The notes under the pieces were generated by a model, which did not search any database, was not told where the DNA came from, and worked only from the letters and a program-made list of their open reading frames with translations. Shown piece after piece: positions 11,966-22,639 of a DNA stretch of 64,000 bases. Source of the DNA: Sacculina carcini (lineage: Eukaryota > Arthropoda > Thecostraca > Sacculinidae). The stretch is taken from assembly GCA_916048095.2 (NCBI GenBank), contig OU696571.1, forward strand, positions 9,624,449 through 9,688,448, in the 5' to 3' direction. A program made the translations under genes and the position numbers. The number at the start of each line of letters is the position of its first letter. Position 1 is the stretch's first letter.

Positions 11966-12097
11966 GATCGTCCTGCCATTAAGCTTATTGTCTCTCTTAT
12001 TTTCTCTCGCATTAAATACTGCTGCTCTTTATATTTTCATGTTCCTCATTACTATTTGCGTGTTCTTCAGCGTGTGATTAATTCTTCATGTCGTTTT
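11966..12097 (+). pseudogene. CR1-like LINE fragment (RT thumb)
   Basis: The plus-strand translation contains IVSLIFSRIKYCCSLYFHVP and a following VLQRVINSSCRF. These match the block LxxSYIFxRLDYCNSLFxxLP...LQxxxNxACRF shared by the other CR1-like LINEs in this window. It ends abruptly at the start of the gypsy fragment. Confidence 0.6.
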
Positions 12098-13535
12098 GAC
12101 GCCGGCAGTATTGCGTTTGGAGTCGCAGTTGAAATTAACGGAGAGGTCGTGGAAGATTGTGGTTGGCTACGGAAAGCACAATATTAACTTTGCACAGCTG
12201 GAGGCTGTACTGCGGGGCTTGAATGTAGCAATCAAATGGAATTTAAAACATATAACGATTTATACGGATTCAGTGACGACGAAAAATTGGTTATTGTGGA
12301 CAATGGATGAAGCCAGCGTGTGGAATCTTCTAGTAATGATGAGATGTTGATACGATGCAGACTGTCGGTGCTTGATTAATTGGTTACCGATTTATCCCTC
12401 GAAGTTCCGGTGAAAGTCGTTTCATTCCATGAAAACAAGGATGATGATCTCACACGTATACCGAAAGTATGACTGAAAAAGCGCCTCCTGTGTGATATAT
12501 CAGTGAATCACACGCTCGTTATCATTTTGGAGTTGACCTCACGTTAGCATTAGCTAGGATAGTGGACCCTGAAGTCAAGAGAAGTAAAGTGAAACCTTGT
12601 GTTAGGAATTGTGTCCGATTTCAGTCTATCGATCCGTCTCCTATGAAATTAGTGAAAGGAAATGATGATATTCTGTCTGTGAAAAAACTGGACGCGGGTT
12701 GCAATGGATGTAACGCATTTTCGATATAAGCTATATTTGACAATAATCGATTGTGTTCCGAGCAGATTTATGATTTGGAAAGAGATTCCATCTGAAACTG
12801 TCAGTGTCATTCCGAGGATAATAGATGAGATATGTAGAGAGCGAGGTCCCGTAGATGAAATAATATTGGATAATATTACTAGGTTTCGGTCTTACAATGT
12901 AGCAGAGACATGTGAACGATTGTCTATTCGTCACATTTATAGTGCGCCGCACTATAAATGTGACGATTAAACCGCCGCACTATTAGTGCGGCGTATCGGC
13001 CATCTGGTAATGTCATCGTTGAACGGAGTCACAGAACAGTAGAACGTTCAGCGGAACGTGCTGGAATTTCTCCATTAATGGCTGTATTCGGGATGAATTT
13101 GGCACCACGGTCAAATAACAATTGGCACCATGTGCTCAAAGTTTCAAAAATCGATGGAAGGTTCCTGAACGAAATGCGTCTCAACCGGGTGAAGATGTTT
13201 CTGGAGAAGTTCCTGTATCAATCGGAGATAATGTTTGGGTCAAGCCAGCTGAAGTAAAGTGTACTTCTCAGTGGTCTGCCGGCAAGGTAACTGGTATTGA
13301 TTCCAGTAAGAATGTTCAAGTAAACGGCATGCCTCGCCATATTGAAGATACTCGCCGCATGTTTTTGGACCAGGAGTCGTGTACATCAGCGGACAGCGAC
13401 TCTAGAGATACGGATAAAGATAGCGACAGCAGCACTAGTGGGGAAGATGAAGATGGTGCGGAGCGGCGTGAATATTCACCTAGGCTTGTTTGTGATCGCC
13501 GCAGGCCAGCTCGTTTTGCCGATTATGTGACCTAG
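12098..13535 (+). pseudogene. Gypsy-like pol fragment: RNase H, integrase and C-terminal tail
   Basis: Part of a Ty3/gypsy-like LTR retrotransposon. It starts inside RNase H (DAGSIAFGVAVEINGEVVED, then the FAQLEAV helix and YTDSVTTKNW). Integrase follows: an HHFG zinc-finger region near 12520, then TIIDCVPSRF, then the second catalytic Asp in IILDN (about 12870), and the catalytic Glu in SGNVIVERSH (about 13030). The tail at 13122-13535 has GDNVWVKPAEVKC, VNGMPRHIED, an acidic Ser/Asp/Glu stretch and RRRPARFADYVT. The same tail ends the 48-54 kb element, so both belong to one family. Frameshifts and two small palindromic insertions (12929-12993) break the integrase. gag, protease, RT and a clear LTR are missing. 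Confidence 0.8.
12929..12993. repeat. Two adjacent perfect palindromes inside integrase
   Basis: 12929-12946 and 12948-12965 are 18-bp perfect inverted copies around a single C. Directly after, 12973-12993 is a second palindrome with 10-bp arms around one T. They fall where related integrases go straight from the HIYSAPH-like segment to SGNxIVERSH, so about 40 bp has been added and the frame broken. Confidence 0.9.
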
Positions 13536-13629
13536 TATTGATGGCGTCGTACTATTCAGTGAGTGTTTGTAATCGATTCTTGTTGTGATTCTTGATTCTT
13601 GTTGTGAATCGATTCTTGTTGTTTTGTTG

Positions 13630-14425
13630 TTTTAGTCGCCCGGTGTTCAAGTGTAATTTTGGATGTATTTGAGAATTTTGCCAATTTTACTCGTTTTTTG
13701 TATCATTTGTGGGTATAAATTATACCTTTGCTTGTAGAACACAAAATTCTCTACACAGTAGTATATTCCTGTGTAATCGCAAGTGCGCATAATAGCTGTC
13801 AAATTGGCAATATGTCCTTTTGAGTTTACACCGCCGTAACTTCCTTCAGATACTTTTTGGAAAATTACAAATTATACCGTATTGTAGAAAACAAGATTTC
13901 TAGCACGATGGTATAATTTATTTTTATGTATAACAAATAGTTACTGAGAAATAGTAGAAAAATCAATTAATTTTAGTCACCCGGTGTTCAAGTGTAATTT
14001 TGGATGTATTTGAGAATGTTGCCAATTTTACACGTTTTTTGTATCACTTGTGGGTATAAATTATAGCTTATCTTGTAGAACACAAAATTCTCTACACAGT
14101 AGTATATTCCTGTGTAATCGCAAGTGCGTAAATTGTTATTGGACTTCAGTGAAATTAAATCAATGTATATTCATGTGTAATCGCATGTGTGCATAATAGC
14201 TGTCAAATTGGCAACATGACATTTTGAATTTATACCGCCGTAACTTCCTTCAGATACACTTTGGAAAATTAAAAATTATACCGTATTGTAGAAAAAAATT
14301 CCTAGCACGATGGTATAATTTATTTTAATGTGTGACAAATAGTTCCTGAGAAATAGGTAGAAAAATGAATTAATTTTAGTCACCCGGTGTTCAAGTGTAA
14401 TTTTGGATGTATTTGAGAATTTCGA
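13630..14425 (-). repeat. Satellite A (341-bp Helitron unit), about 2.3 copies
   Basis: Copies of the Helitron internal repeat in inverse orientation, marked by cccggtgttcaagtg at about 13639, 13980 and 14383. The first spacing is 341 bp; the second is 403 bp because of a 62-64-bp extra segment also seen in the Helitrons at 38.2 and 41.9 kb. No Helitron terminus flanks it here, so it is a detached piece or a deeply truncated copy. Confidence 0.85.
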
Positions 14426-14645
14426 GACATTTCTGTCTCACAAGATTTGGCCATCGTTTATGCGTCTCTCTTTGTTGCCAGCTGATTAATTATTCTTGAG
14501 AAGTATAAAGGTCTCCAAACACCGAGATGTCCCAATTAGGGAACGTCAATAAACTCTTATCTGTTCATTGGAATCAATGTCTCGGCAACACAACGCAAAG
14601 CTGAATTCCTTTTGTCACTAACGGTTTTGGTGGCACCGACTGACT
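14426..14645 (+). mobile_element. Probable solo LTR or LTR plus primer site
   Basis: A distinct block with a TATA-like tataaag (about 14503) and an AATAAA signal (about 14549). It is followed by TGGTGGCACCGACTGAC at 14628, which begins with TGG as LTR-element primer sites do. The LTR start could be TGTCTCACAAG near 14433. No gag or pol follows, and I could not assign the primer tRNA. Moderate to low certainty. Confidence 0.4.
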
Positions 14646-15655
14646 GACCTAAATCTCTCGCCCCTTGAGCACCTGCACACACTTTTTATTTTATCTATAT
14701 TGTTGTATATTATACGCGCCCGTGGAAAATGCTTGCGCTAAATCAAATACATATTGTATTGCTTTGTTTTTTAAATATCATGAAAATCTGTAAATACTTT
14801 CCGATTGTAAACTAAGTATGCATCCGGAATTCATACACAAACGTTGTTCATATATATGTTAAATTGCTTAATTTGGTTTAATTTTGTTGTTCTATTGTTT
14901 AATTTATCATGTTTATTTGCTTAATTTCATATGTTTTATTTTTCCCAATTCACCTTTAGCGTTCCATGCTTTGTGTACATGCATTGGCTGAATGTATTGG
15001 TTGAATCTAACATATTAATTTTAAGGCTGATTGTTCACTAAATAATTTGATTTTTGTGTTAACAGTATCACACAAGTATATTATTGCAATTATGTATGCT
15101 TAAAATTTATTTAATGATCGAAATATTAGACAAAAACGGAAAGAGTAACTATCAGTTGAAATTTTGTACACGCGAGTGCCGAATATCATCATTCGTTGAC
15201 ATCATGGGCGTATATTTGTGTCGAGGCTCGGGGGGATGACAGACATCATGCATTATCAATGCATGCATCAAAGTTGACTCAGTTGGTCAATTACATGAGA
15301 CCCTAAACTATTTTCAGCCTATTCATTTACAACCCATATACCACAATGAAAAGTATATTGCGTAATATAATTATTCACATATTTATAATTTCTTACATTT
15401 TTGGTGTATTGTCATATGCCTTGTTTGCTGATTTTCATGATAATATCTCAACGAACTGAACTCAACAGAATTTCACTGATTAATTGAAATTCACTGAAAA
15501 ATTGCGACCAGACAAATAAGATTTGAGAAGAGACAAAGCAGATGAAGACAACCCCAGTAAAGCAAAATCATTTATGAGAATGGCATGATACCGCTCGCGA
15601 AAACAGGGATAACGAATGTCAGGCGGAGTATGCCAATGAATTACAATGAAAATTT
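14646..15655. other. AT-rich intergenic sequence with a LINE 3' tip
   Basis: 14720-14775 contains gcgctaaatcaaatacat, the terminal motif of the CR1-like LINEs, so a LINE 3' tip lies here. The remainder is AT-rich with no frame or repeat that I recognise. Confidence 0.45.
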
Positions 15656-17690
15656 ATGCCAATACATTTCATCGTTGTGTCTGATTTTGTAATGATTACT
15701 TGGATATTTGTTTGTCTATATTGGTCTAGCTTTTGTTTATCTCGTCGCTCGTTTCTATCTACTCTTTGTTCTCAAAAAGCCAACATCCACTGCCCTCGTC
15801 TTTCTTCCAATTCCCGTGCTCCTATGAATCAGTGGTCAATCCTAAGATCCTTAACTGCCGGACGTACCTCACCTTGCCTCATACCTGCTTTCGTCTTCGC
15901 CACATTCTTTCCTGATAAACTAAACTCTGTCCGATCTCAACTTCCTACGTCCAGTGTGCCTCTGACTCATATAAAGTCAAATTTAAACCTCTCGAGTTTT
16001 TTGGACATCAATATTTATCATACCTCTCGCCTAATTTATAAGCTGAAAATGTCCCGTTGTCCGCTTGATCCTTTAAAGTTTTTGCCTCTCTGATTATTTA
16101 CATCTATTAGCTCTAGTCTTCTGTCATCTGATCAACTCTTCTTTCCTCCATGGATCCTTCTTAGCCGACAAACATGTTATAGTTATCCCTATTCTCAAAA
16201 CAACTTTCTCTCGATCCTCACTGTCCTAATAATTATCGTCATATATCGCTTTCAAGTCTTCCTTCCAAACCCCTTGAGTCAGCTATTCACGAACAACTCT
16301 CTCCTGTGATAAATCCTATTCTCGGCCCATTCCAGTCCGGCTTCGTCTCACATCATTCTACCGAATCTCTTTTACTTTGCTTTGTAAATGCTATCTTCCA
16401 ATACTTTGCCTCTGGTGATTCAGTCCTCCTCATCCTACTTGATGTTTCCTCCGCTTTCGATCTTGTAAATTACCCTATATTGCTCAAATACCTCGCTTCT
16501 TCTGGCTTATCCTCGTCTGTTCTCTCACTCATGACTTCATATTTTTCTGGCCGTTCATTTTCTGTGCGTTCTAACTCTTCCTTTGCTTCCCCTATTTTGT
16601 TTTCTAACGGTGTGCCTCAGGGCTCTATTCTTTGTCCTCTCCTTTTCAATCTGTATATGTTTTCATTCTGCCCTATTCTATTTATATTCCTCATTTCATA
16701 CCATATCTACGCTGATGATCTGCAACTATACATTCCGTTATCAAAATTCTCATATAATCTGATCTGAAAGTTATTTTGCGACATCACATCCTGGTCATCT
16801 TCCCGCCAACTCATCATCAACCATTCTAAAACCAAACACATGGTCTTCCATCCTCCTATAATCTCTCCCCCGTCTCTATCTATCTCCCTATTAGCTTGTG
16901 TTTGCAATCTTGGTGTCTACTTCGATCCCTCTCTGCCATTCGCTAACAATTTTGCGCATATATCGCGATCCTGCAGGCTCATTATCAGACAACTCTCTCC
17001 CATCCGTGCTTACATTCACACTAACTCGGCCATTACTCTCATCCAATCCTTAATTTTCCATCGTCTAGACTATTGCAACTCTTTGTTCCTTCACGCCTCA
17101 TCTAAATCTCTTCGCTCCCTATAAATGTTATTGAATCAGTCATGTCGCTTTGCCTTCCGTCTTTCTCCGCGCACGCCAACTTCTCCCTACTTACGTAAAC
17201 TTGGCTGGCTTCCAGTTCAGGCTGTGATTAACTATAAACTGTGCTGTCTTATCGTTCAACTTATCCACTCACCCTCCTCCCCTTCTTACCTCCGCTCTCT
17301 ACTATCTGAACCTCAACACTCAGGTCGTCGTCTTCACTCTCTTCACTGTCCTCGAGCAGTTTTGAGTCGCCTTGGTCGGCGAAATCTTTCTACTTTTTTG
17401 CTCCTCGTCTCTACAACTCCTTGCCTTGTCGTATCCGGTCATCACCTTCACTTATATCCTTCTCTTCTGCTTTTCATGCACATCTTATTGAGTCTACCTC
17501 TCCCTGTTGTATGGTTTCGTGTTTTTGTTTTGTATATACGTCTGTCCAATTTTGTCTGTCATGCTCTTAGCTATTCTGATATCTGTTTCACATATTATAT
17601 AAACATACATTTTATATTGTTTTTATTTCATCCTGTCATCGTACAATTGTATATTTGGCGCTATATTAAATACATGTTGTTGTTGTTGTT
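15656..17690 (+). pseudogene. CR1-like LINE with (TTG)n tail, directly before the CHST exon
   Basis: 5'-truncated CR1/L2-like LINE. Plus-strand pieces in order: linker (15656-16093, with SRCPLDPLKFLPL); RT fingers and palm (16306-16767) with LDVSSAFDLVN (motif A), SNGVPQGSILCPLLFNLYM (motif B) and YHIYADDLQLYIPLS (catalytic ADD at 16708-16719); thumb (16840-17124) with NLGVYFDPSLPFA; and C terminus from 17125 with LNQSCRFAFRLSPRTPTSP and LRKLGWLPVQAVINYK. Several stops and frameshifts separate the pieces. The 3' end is gcgctatattaaatacatg plus (TTG)n at 17674-17690. The long open frame starting at 17125 runs by chance into the host exon; it is not a fusion gene. Confidence 0.85.
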
Positions 17691-17722
17691 TTATTTTCTG
17701 TTCATTGATATTATTTCGGCAG

Positions 17723-17950
17723 GTGATTTGATTGTGATTGGTCGACGCATAATGTCTCGTGACAAGCTGGAAGGGCGTCATGGGTTGATGAAGCGAGCTG
17801 TTTTGAGTATCTTTGCCGTGGCAACTCTCTGGCTGTTTCTGATGATGCTATTTTCTGACTCGCGGTGGCTGGATTCAAGTGAGAACGTTAAAGTGAGGTG
17901 GTTCACTCAACAAGTCAGCAATGACACATTTGACCCTGCTGATGATGACG
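17723..17950 (+). CDS. Carbohydrate sulfotransferase, first coding exon (signal anchor)
   Basis: First coding exon of a Golgi carbohydrate sulfotransferase, a type II membrane enzyme that would move sulfate from PAPS to the 6-position of GlcNAc or Gal in glycans. An acceptor (ttatttcggcag) ends at 17722. The ATG at 17752 has A at -3 and begins MSRDKLEGRHGLMKRA. A hydrophobic segment AVLSIFAVATLWLFLMMLFS (about residues 16-35) follows basic residues, as in a signal anchor. The stem contains an NDT glycosylation sequon and ends in DPADDD. A donor gttagt starts at 17951, leaving one base of a split codon. The exon at 54593 supplies two bases, so phases match. Family identity rests on the later exons. 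An upstream 5'-UTR exon would be expected outside the visible pieces. Confidence 0.75.
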
Positions 17951-18600
17951 GTTAGTATCTGATATTTTATTCATTGCATCGCAGTCTCTTCGCAGAGAGT
18001 TTATTAGTTTTTCCGATCATATATACATTTATACCTTGAATTAGGATGGACGAATCTGATCCACACTTGACGATGAATGAAACAAGAAACAGTTTCGTTT
18101 AAGCAAAATATATTAATTCAGACGACAGAATGGTAGGATTTCTGTGGTACACACACAGTCCAACGATATATTTCGTCTTACACGACAAGAGACGATCTAC
18201 ATCCTCGACACAATCACCACCAGCCCCCGACGCAAGGGCGCTTTCGCACTAAAAACCTTCATCACACGACATTTGTCGTCAATACATGCGCACACATACA
18301 TTCTGTACAGAGGCGATTTGCTTGATTGGCGTCTCATTGAATTGTGTGCTTCACTGTGTGGGTGTGTCATTGCGCGTTCTTTGTGTTGTAATGTGTATAT
18401 ACCTGTGTGTTAGTTCATGTGCGTGTATTCGCTTAGCTGTGCGTGCATGTGCGTGCGTGTCTGTGTGCTGTGTGACCGTCTGCGTGCACGTGCTTATCTC
18501 TGTGTCGTGTATGCGTGAGTGCGTTGTGTCATGTCATCGTGTCTGTGTCTGTGTGTGTGTGTACTTTCAAAACGCACACATACACAAAATTATGTAAAGT
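17951..18600 (+). other. Start of sulfotransferase intron 1, GT-rich
   Basis: Non-coding. It begins at the gttagt donor. 18280-18590 is rich in gtgtgtg/gtgcgtg runs, which create spurious Cys/Val frames. No gene is seen. Confidence 0.6.
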
Positions 18601-18880
18601 AGCCCAGTTGGCAAATGGCTGCGGTGTTACCGCGGACGACAGCCAGACCGATCCGCTGTCTCAACCAGGCAGTTTCGCGGGGCTCTCCGCTCCTTTCACT
18701 CATGCGATGACCGAGGCACTTTATCAGCTCTTCGAAAGCCTCGCCTAGTACGCCGGTGGTCTCCACGTCTCCATGTGTGTGTGTATGTGTTTGTAAGTCG
18801 TTGGATTATGAAATACAGTCAGTGAGTGTAGGTGGTATTGTGTGCGTTGCGCGTCTTGTGGTTATACCAACACCACCAAT
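18600..18880 (+). mobile_element. Probable 3' part of a 5' LTR (Mag-like gypsy element)
   Basis: Sequence directly upstream of a clear tRNA-Trp primer site. It ends ...caccaccaat before the TGG, so the LTR would end in CA two bases before the site. The LTR start could not be fixed because no second copy was found. Inferred from position. Confidence 0.45.
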
Positions 18881-18899
18881 TGGTGACCCCGACGTGATT
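18881..18899 (+). promoter_or_regulatory. Primer-binding site, tRNA-Trp type
   Basis: TGGTGACCCCGACGTGATT is the complement of the last 19 bases of the conserved animal tRNA-Trp including CCA (recalled from knowledge of that tRNA). It lies 55 bp before the gag start, the normal place for the minus-strand primer of a gypsy-like element. Confidence 0.75.
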
Positions 18900-18953
18900 G
18901 GTGTTCATTATGAGATATTTGTGTTTCATATTGTTCTATTTTCATACTTAGCA

Positions 18954-19712
18954 ATGGAATCTACGCCTCAAACACCGAATGAAGCCAGTGTGAATCGAGC
19001 TGCTATCAAGGCACCTCAATTCATGGAGGCTGCAGTGAACGGCTCGTTCATGATTCTCGAAGCTCAGTTTTACTTGCAGAATATTGTGTCTGAAGAAACA
19101 AAGTTTTACCATGTAATTTCTGCATGGCCACCCAATATTATTACTCGGTTGACACAAGCGTGCATCACGAAGTAAAGTTATATGGAGTTGAAGGAGGATG
19201 TTGTACAGCTGCATGAGCGCACCAAGCCAGACCTGTTTGAGGAATTGACTTCCAAGCGTCCTCCGACTGGCCGGCCGTCAGTCCGCATGAGTGAACTTCA
19301 ATCTGGCGCTAGAAAGGTCGGTGCCTCGAAGGATTTCGTGCGCCACGAGTTTATAAAGTCACTACCCGCAAATGTCAGCACTGTTGTGGCGGCTCTGAAA
19401 TACTTATCTCTCAGTCAGGCTGCTAAGCTCGCCGACGAATTGGTGCCCATGTCTGCAAATTATCAATGTATGACAGTGACCGGTATTCATCGAGACATGT
19501 GTAACCCAGCAGTCCGACGGGATTGTCGTCAATCTGTAACTTCTTCAACATCGTCGTCAATGACGCTGCGGCCGTATTATGAGGTCCAGCGTCCATTTGT
19601 GTGCCGTGCACACATTTTTTATGGTCAGCGGGCTCGTACGTGCAGGCCTTGGTGCAGCTGGCCAAACAAACGGACCAATCTCCAGATACAGCCTTCGTCT
19701 CTTCCTGATTAG
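18954..19712 (+). pseudogene. Mag-like gypsy gag, frameshifted
   Basis: Capsid/nucleocapsid of a Mag-like Ty3/gypsy element. The ATG at 18954 starts MESTPQTPNEASVN. The capsid core shows ILEAQFYLQNIVSEETKFYHVI, then a stop at 19173. It resumes in another frame at 19182 with a FEELTSKRP stretch, then FVRHEFIKSLPANVSTVVAAL and LSQAAKLADELV, all familiar parts of this gag family. Near 19600 the nucleocapsid motif CRAHIFYGQRARTCRPWCSW shows the CxxHxxFGxxAxxCxxxCxW pattern typical of the group. At least one frameshift and a stop disable it. Confidence 0.75.
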
Positions 19713-19768
19713 CGCTCAAAATCTCCGGATCGTGCGACGTCGGCGGAAAACTGAAGAGGCAGGCCAGT

Positions 19769-20215
19769 GTGAATGCGACGACTGACCTGCCGCTCGTTGA
19801 AGTCGCAGTTTGTTTGCCGCGAAACGATTCGGTAAATTTCGTTGTCGATGCGGGAGCAGGCGTTTCCGTCATACCAAAACGGTGTGTTTCTCTTGGATGT
19901 GCACTCGAGCCGACTACCGTCCTACTTACCCAAGCTGGTGGTGCGCCACTTACCGTCTATGGTGAGGTAACATTGAACATATCTATAAGATCGCTACGTC
20001 GTTGCTTTTTGTGGGTATTTGTAGTAGCTGATGTTATACATCCGTTACTTGGTTATGATTTTCTATCCAATTTTAATATTGTGGTTGAATGTGCGGGACG
20101 TCGTCTTCGGGACTTGACCACAGCAGTCACGACGCGGATGGCGTTGTCGCCAGCATTGCAGACAATTTCTGTCAACACTCTGGAATGTGACGCCAGTGAC
20201 AGTGCCGAGGTGTGA
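19769..20215 (+). pseudogene. Mag-like gypsy aspartic protease fragment
   Basis: Retropepsin domain that would cleave gag-pol. It has a beta strand LVEVAVCLP, the active-site strand FVVDAGAGVSVIP (the usual DTGA/DSGA reads DAGA, probably inactive), a flap-side strand, and FVVADVIHPLLGYDFLSNFNI, the conserved C-terminal hydrophobic turn (ILGxDFL). It is in a different frame from gag, about 60 bp downstream. The element ends near 20215 in CA-rich repeats; RT, RNase H and integrase are missing. Confidence 0.75.
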
Positions 20216-20310
20216 CTTGGACTGACAGCAAGATCCACGCTGGCGGACCCACACACGATCTCCCACATTGTACATACAGCGTGAGGCCGATGCATCAGCG
20301 TGATGCCGAT

Positions 20311-20476
20311 GCATACACACACTCACACTCACACTCACAATCATACTCACACTCACACTCACACTCACACTCACACTAGCACTCACACTCACACTCACAC
20401 TCACACTCACACTCACACTCACACTACACTCGCACTCACACTCACACTCACACTCACACTCACACACACACATACA
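20311..20476. repeat. CACACT/CACTCA microsatellite
   Basis: About 165 bp of cactca hexamers with few interruptions. It follows the protease fragment directly. Frames through it give only Thr-His or Val-Ser-Cys repeats. Confidence 0.95.
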
Positions 20477-20870
20477 CATGCACACACTCACACGTGTTAT
20501 ATGTGTGGGAGTGTGGTTGTGGTTGTAGGTGTGTATATGTGTGAGTGTTTGGGTTAAACAAAGGTGTAAGTTGCCGAATATAAATCGGTATGCTCGCGTG
20601 TGTGCGCGTGTGTGAGTGCGTGTGTGCTGTATGATAATTACTCCTGTTCTTCTTAATAGCGTTGTTTGTCATTAATCTTGAAAATGTGTAGGTTGTGATT
20701 ATGTTTATATGTATGTAGGACATATCACATGTAAGTGCCAGTGCATTTGGTGTTCTGGCACCGATAAGTCCGTGAAGAAGCTTTTGCTTAACGGACTTTG
20801 TCACCATTGATCTGTTTGTCTTTTTCAATTGTATGCATTGATACTGGAATGGGACACTATACTTACTTAC
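20477..20870. other. Non-coding between microsatellites
   Basis: GT/CA-rich at 20477-20560 and otherwise mixed AT. No gene seen. Confidence 0.5.
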
Positions 20871-20909
20871 TTACACACACACATTCACACACACACATAC
20901 ACACATAAA

Positions 20910-20957
<48 letters not shown>
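20871..20957. repeat. (CA)n microsatellite
   Basis: Nearly pure ca dinucleotides with two interruptions near 20885-20910. Confidence 0.95.
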
Positions 20958-20958
<1 letters not shown>

Positions 20959-21004
20959 CAACGCGCTCACACTCTTTCTCTCTCTCACAATACATAATAA
21001 AACA

Positions 21005-21640
21005 AAATATGTTTGGACAAATCACCTCGACAAGAATGAACTTTTAACTGATGAACAGTATGAATTTAGAAAGCAAAGGCAATGCTCAACTAATCAGCTG
21101 GATTTTTATACGAGGCTCATTGATGAAACCCAAAAGGACAGCTGGGCTGACTGTGAATATTTAAACTTAAAAATGGCATTCGACAAGTTTCCGCACAAAT
21201 GGTTGATATGGAAATTGTGACATCATGGAGGAGTGCAGGGCAAATTGTTGGAATGAATGGAAGATTACCTACAAGAAGGGCAAATATAAATTGTTATTCA
21301 TGGCAAAAAGTCTGGGATAGTTGAGCGTGAAAAGTGGAGTGGCCCAGGGCTAGGAACTAGGACCGATTATGCTCATCATATACGTCAATGACACGGTTGA
21401 TATTGTGAGCAGCTACGGGAGTATGTTTGCTGATGACGTCAAGGTTATGAGGCGAATTTAAAATGTCAGAAACTGTGCAACACTCCAGAATGATTTAGAT
21501 AACATTTATAAATGGAGTCAGTGCTTGTAAAATGGAGTTTGGTATCGAAAAATGTGAAGTGACGGAAGTTGGAAAAAGTAGAAATAGGCCGTCTAGAAAA
21601 TACAAAATGAGACAAAAATATTGCATAAAGTGACAGAATA
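21005..21640 (+). pseudogene. Decayed LINE reverse transcriptase
   Basis: Frames with many stops still show RT motifs: LTDEQYEFRKQRQCSTNQLDF (fingers), MAFDKFPHKWLI (motif A remnant), ESGVAQG-ELGPIMLIIYVNDTVD (motif B) and SSYGSMFADDVKVMRRI (catalytic FADD near 21431). The VQGKLLEW and FADDxKVMRRI phrases differ from the CR1-like copies above, so it is another jockey/CR1-group family. Confidence 0.65.
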
Positions 21641-22480
21641 AGGATTTTGGAATTATAATGACTACTTGGAGAGACTGAAAATTCTCAGGCTGTACTCGCT
21701 GCAAAGAAGAAGGGAGAGATACATAGTGATATATGTCTGGAAGATACTAGAAGCAAGTGTCCCAAACGTAGGCCTGCAGCACAAAGCTCACCAAAGACGA
21801 GGCAGGTTATGTTACGTGGAAACAACTCAAGCGTTCTCACAGAAACTGGGTACTATCATCCATAGTTCGTTCAGACACAATGGCAGACGTCTGTTCAACT
21901 GTATACCTCGAGAACTGAGAAGCTGTGTTTGATACATACTGTCTTTTGATACATTGATGTGGATATGTTGAAGAAGCTGATTAGACAATGATTCGACCAA
22001 GACTAGAATATGCTGCAGTGGTATGGTCTCCGTCTTTGAAGAAGCATATCGACAAACTCGAGAGGCTCAGAGAGCAGCAACGAAAATCGCACTAAGTTTA
22101 AAAAGTTCGGAATTCGCACAAAGGTTAAGCAAACTAGGACTGACCACGCTCGAAAAGAGAAGACAGAGAGGGTATTTAATGCAAATTTTAAAATACATGA
22201 GATAATTTAAAAAAATGGATCGAAAAGGTTTCATTGTTTGGAATGAGAGGGATAAATGGGACCATGGTATGAAGTTGAAACACAAGATGCTGGCAGAAGA
22301 TCAAACAGGAGAGTTTCTCTCATAGGAGCATAGAAAAGTGAAATTCTTTAGACAGCGGAACGGTAAAAACGAGAACAATTCAACCGTTCAAGAAGAGCCT
22401 AGATAAATCATGATTTGGAAACGGGACAGCTCGAGCGTAAGCTCATATCCCATCATTTAAAAATAGGTGAGCACAAAAAA
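21641..22480 (+). pseudogene. LINE C-terminal fragments, two overlapping in content
   Basis: 21666-21932 gives LERLKILRLYSLQRRRERYIVIYVWKIL and a RRGRLCYV phrase. 21990-22200 gives IRPRLEYAAVVWSPSLKK and QRAATKIALSL...LGLTTLEKRRQRGYL. These are equivalent C-terminal blocks of two LINE families, so the copies are adjacent rather than one continuous protein. Both are riddled with stops. Confidence 0.55.
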
Positions 22481-22639
22481 GGTAAACACATACACACATA
22501 CAAACTATAAACAATACACAATCACAGAACAATCACTCTCATGCCGTCAAATCAAAAGTAGGTTTTCGTGTGTTTGCCGGCTAACTTTTGCCTGCTATTG
22601 TACAGCATTCGCTATGATGCTCAAAAATGTGTCTTGAGT

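Noticed and set aside
17125-17955. A 276-codon frame that seems to fuse a LINE C terminus to a membrane protein
   Set aside because: The 5' half is CR1-like LINE sequence ending in its (TTG)n tail. A splice acceptor and good ATG follow, and the frames coincide by chance.
20063-20560. His/Thr, Ser/Val and Cys repeat frames
   Set aside because: Products of CACACT and CA microsatellites.
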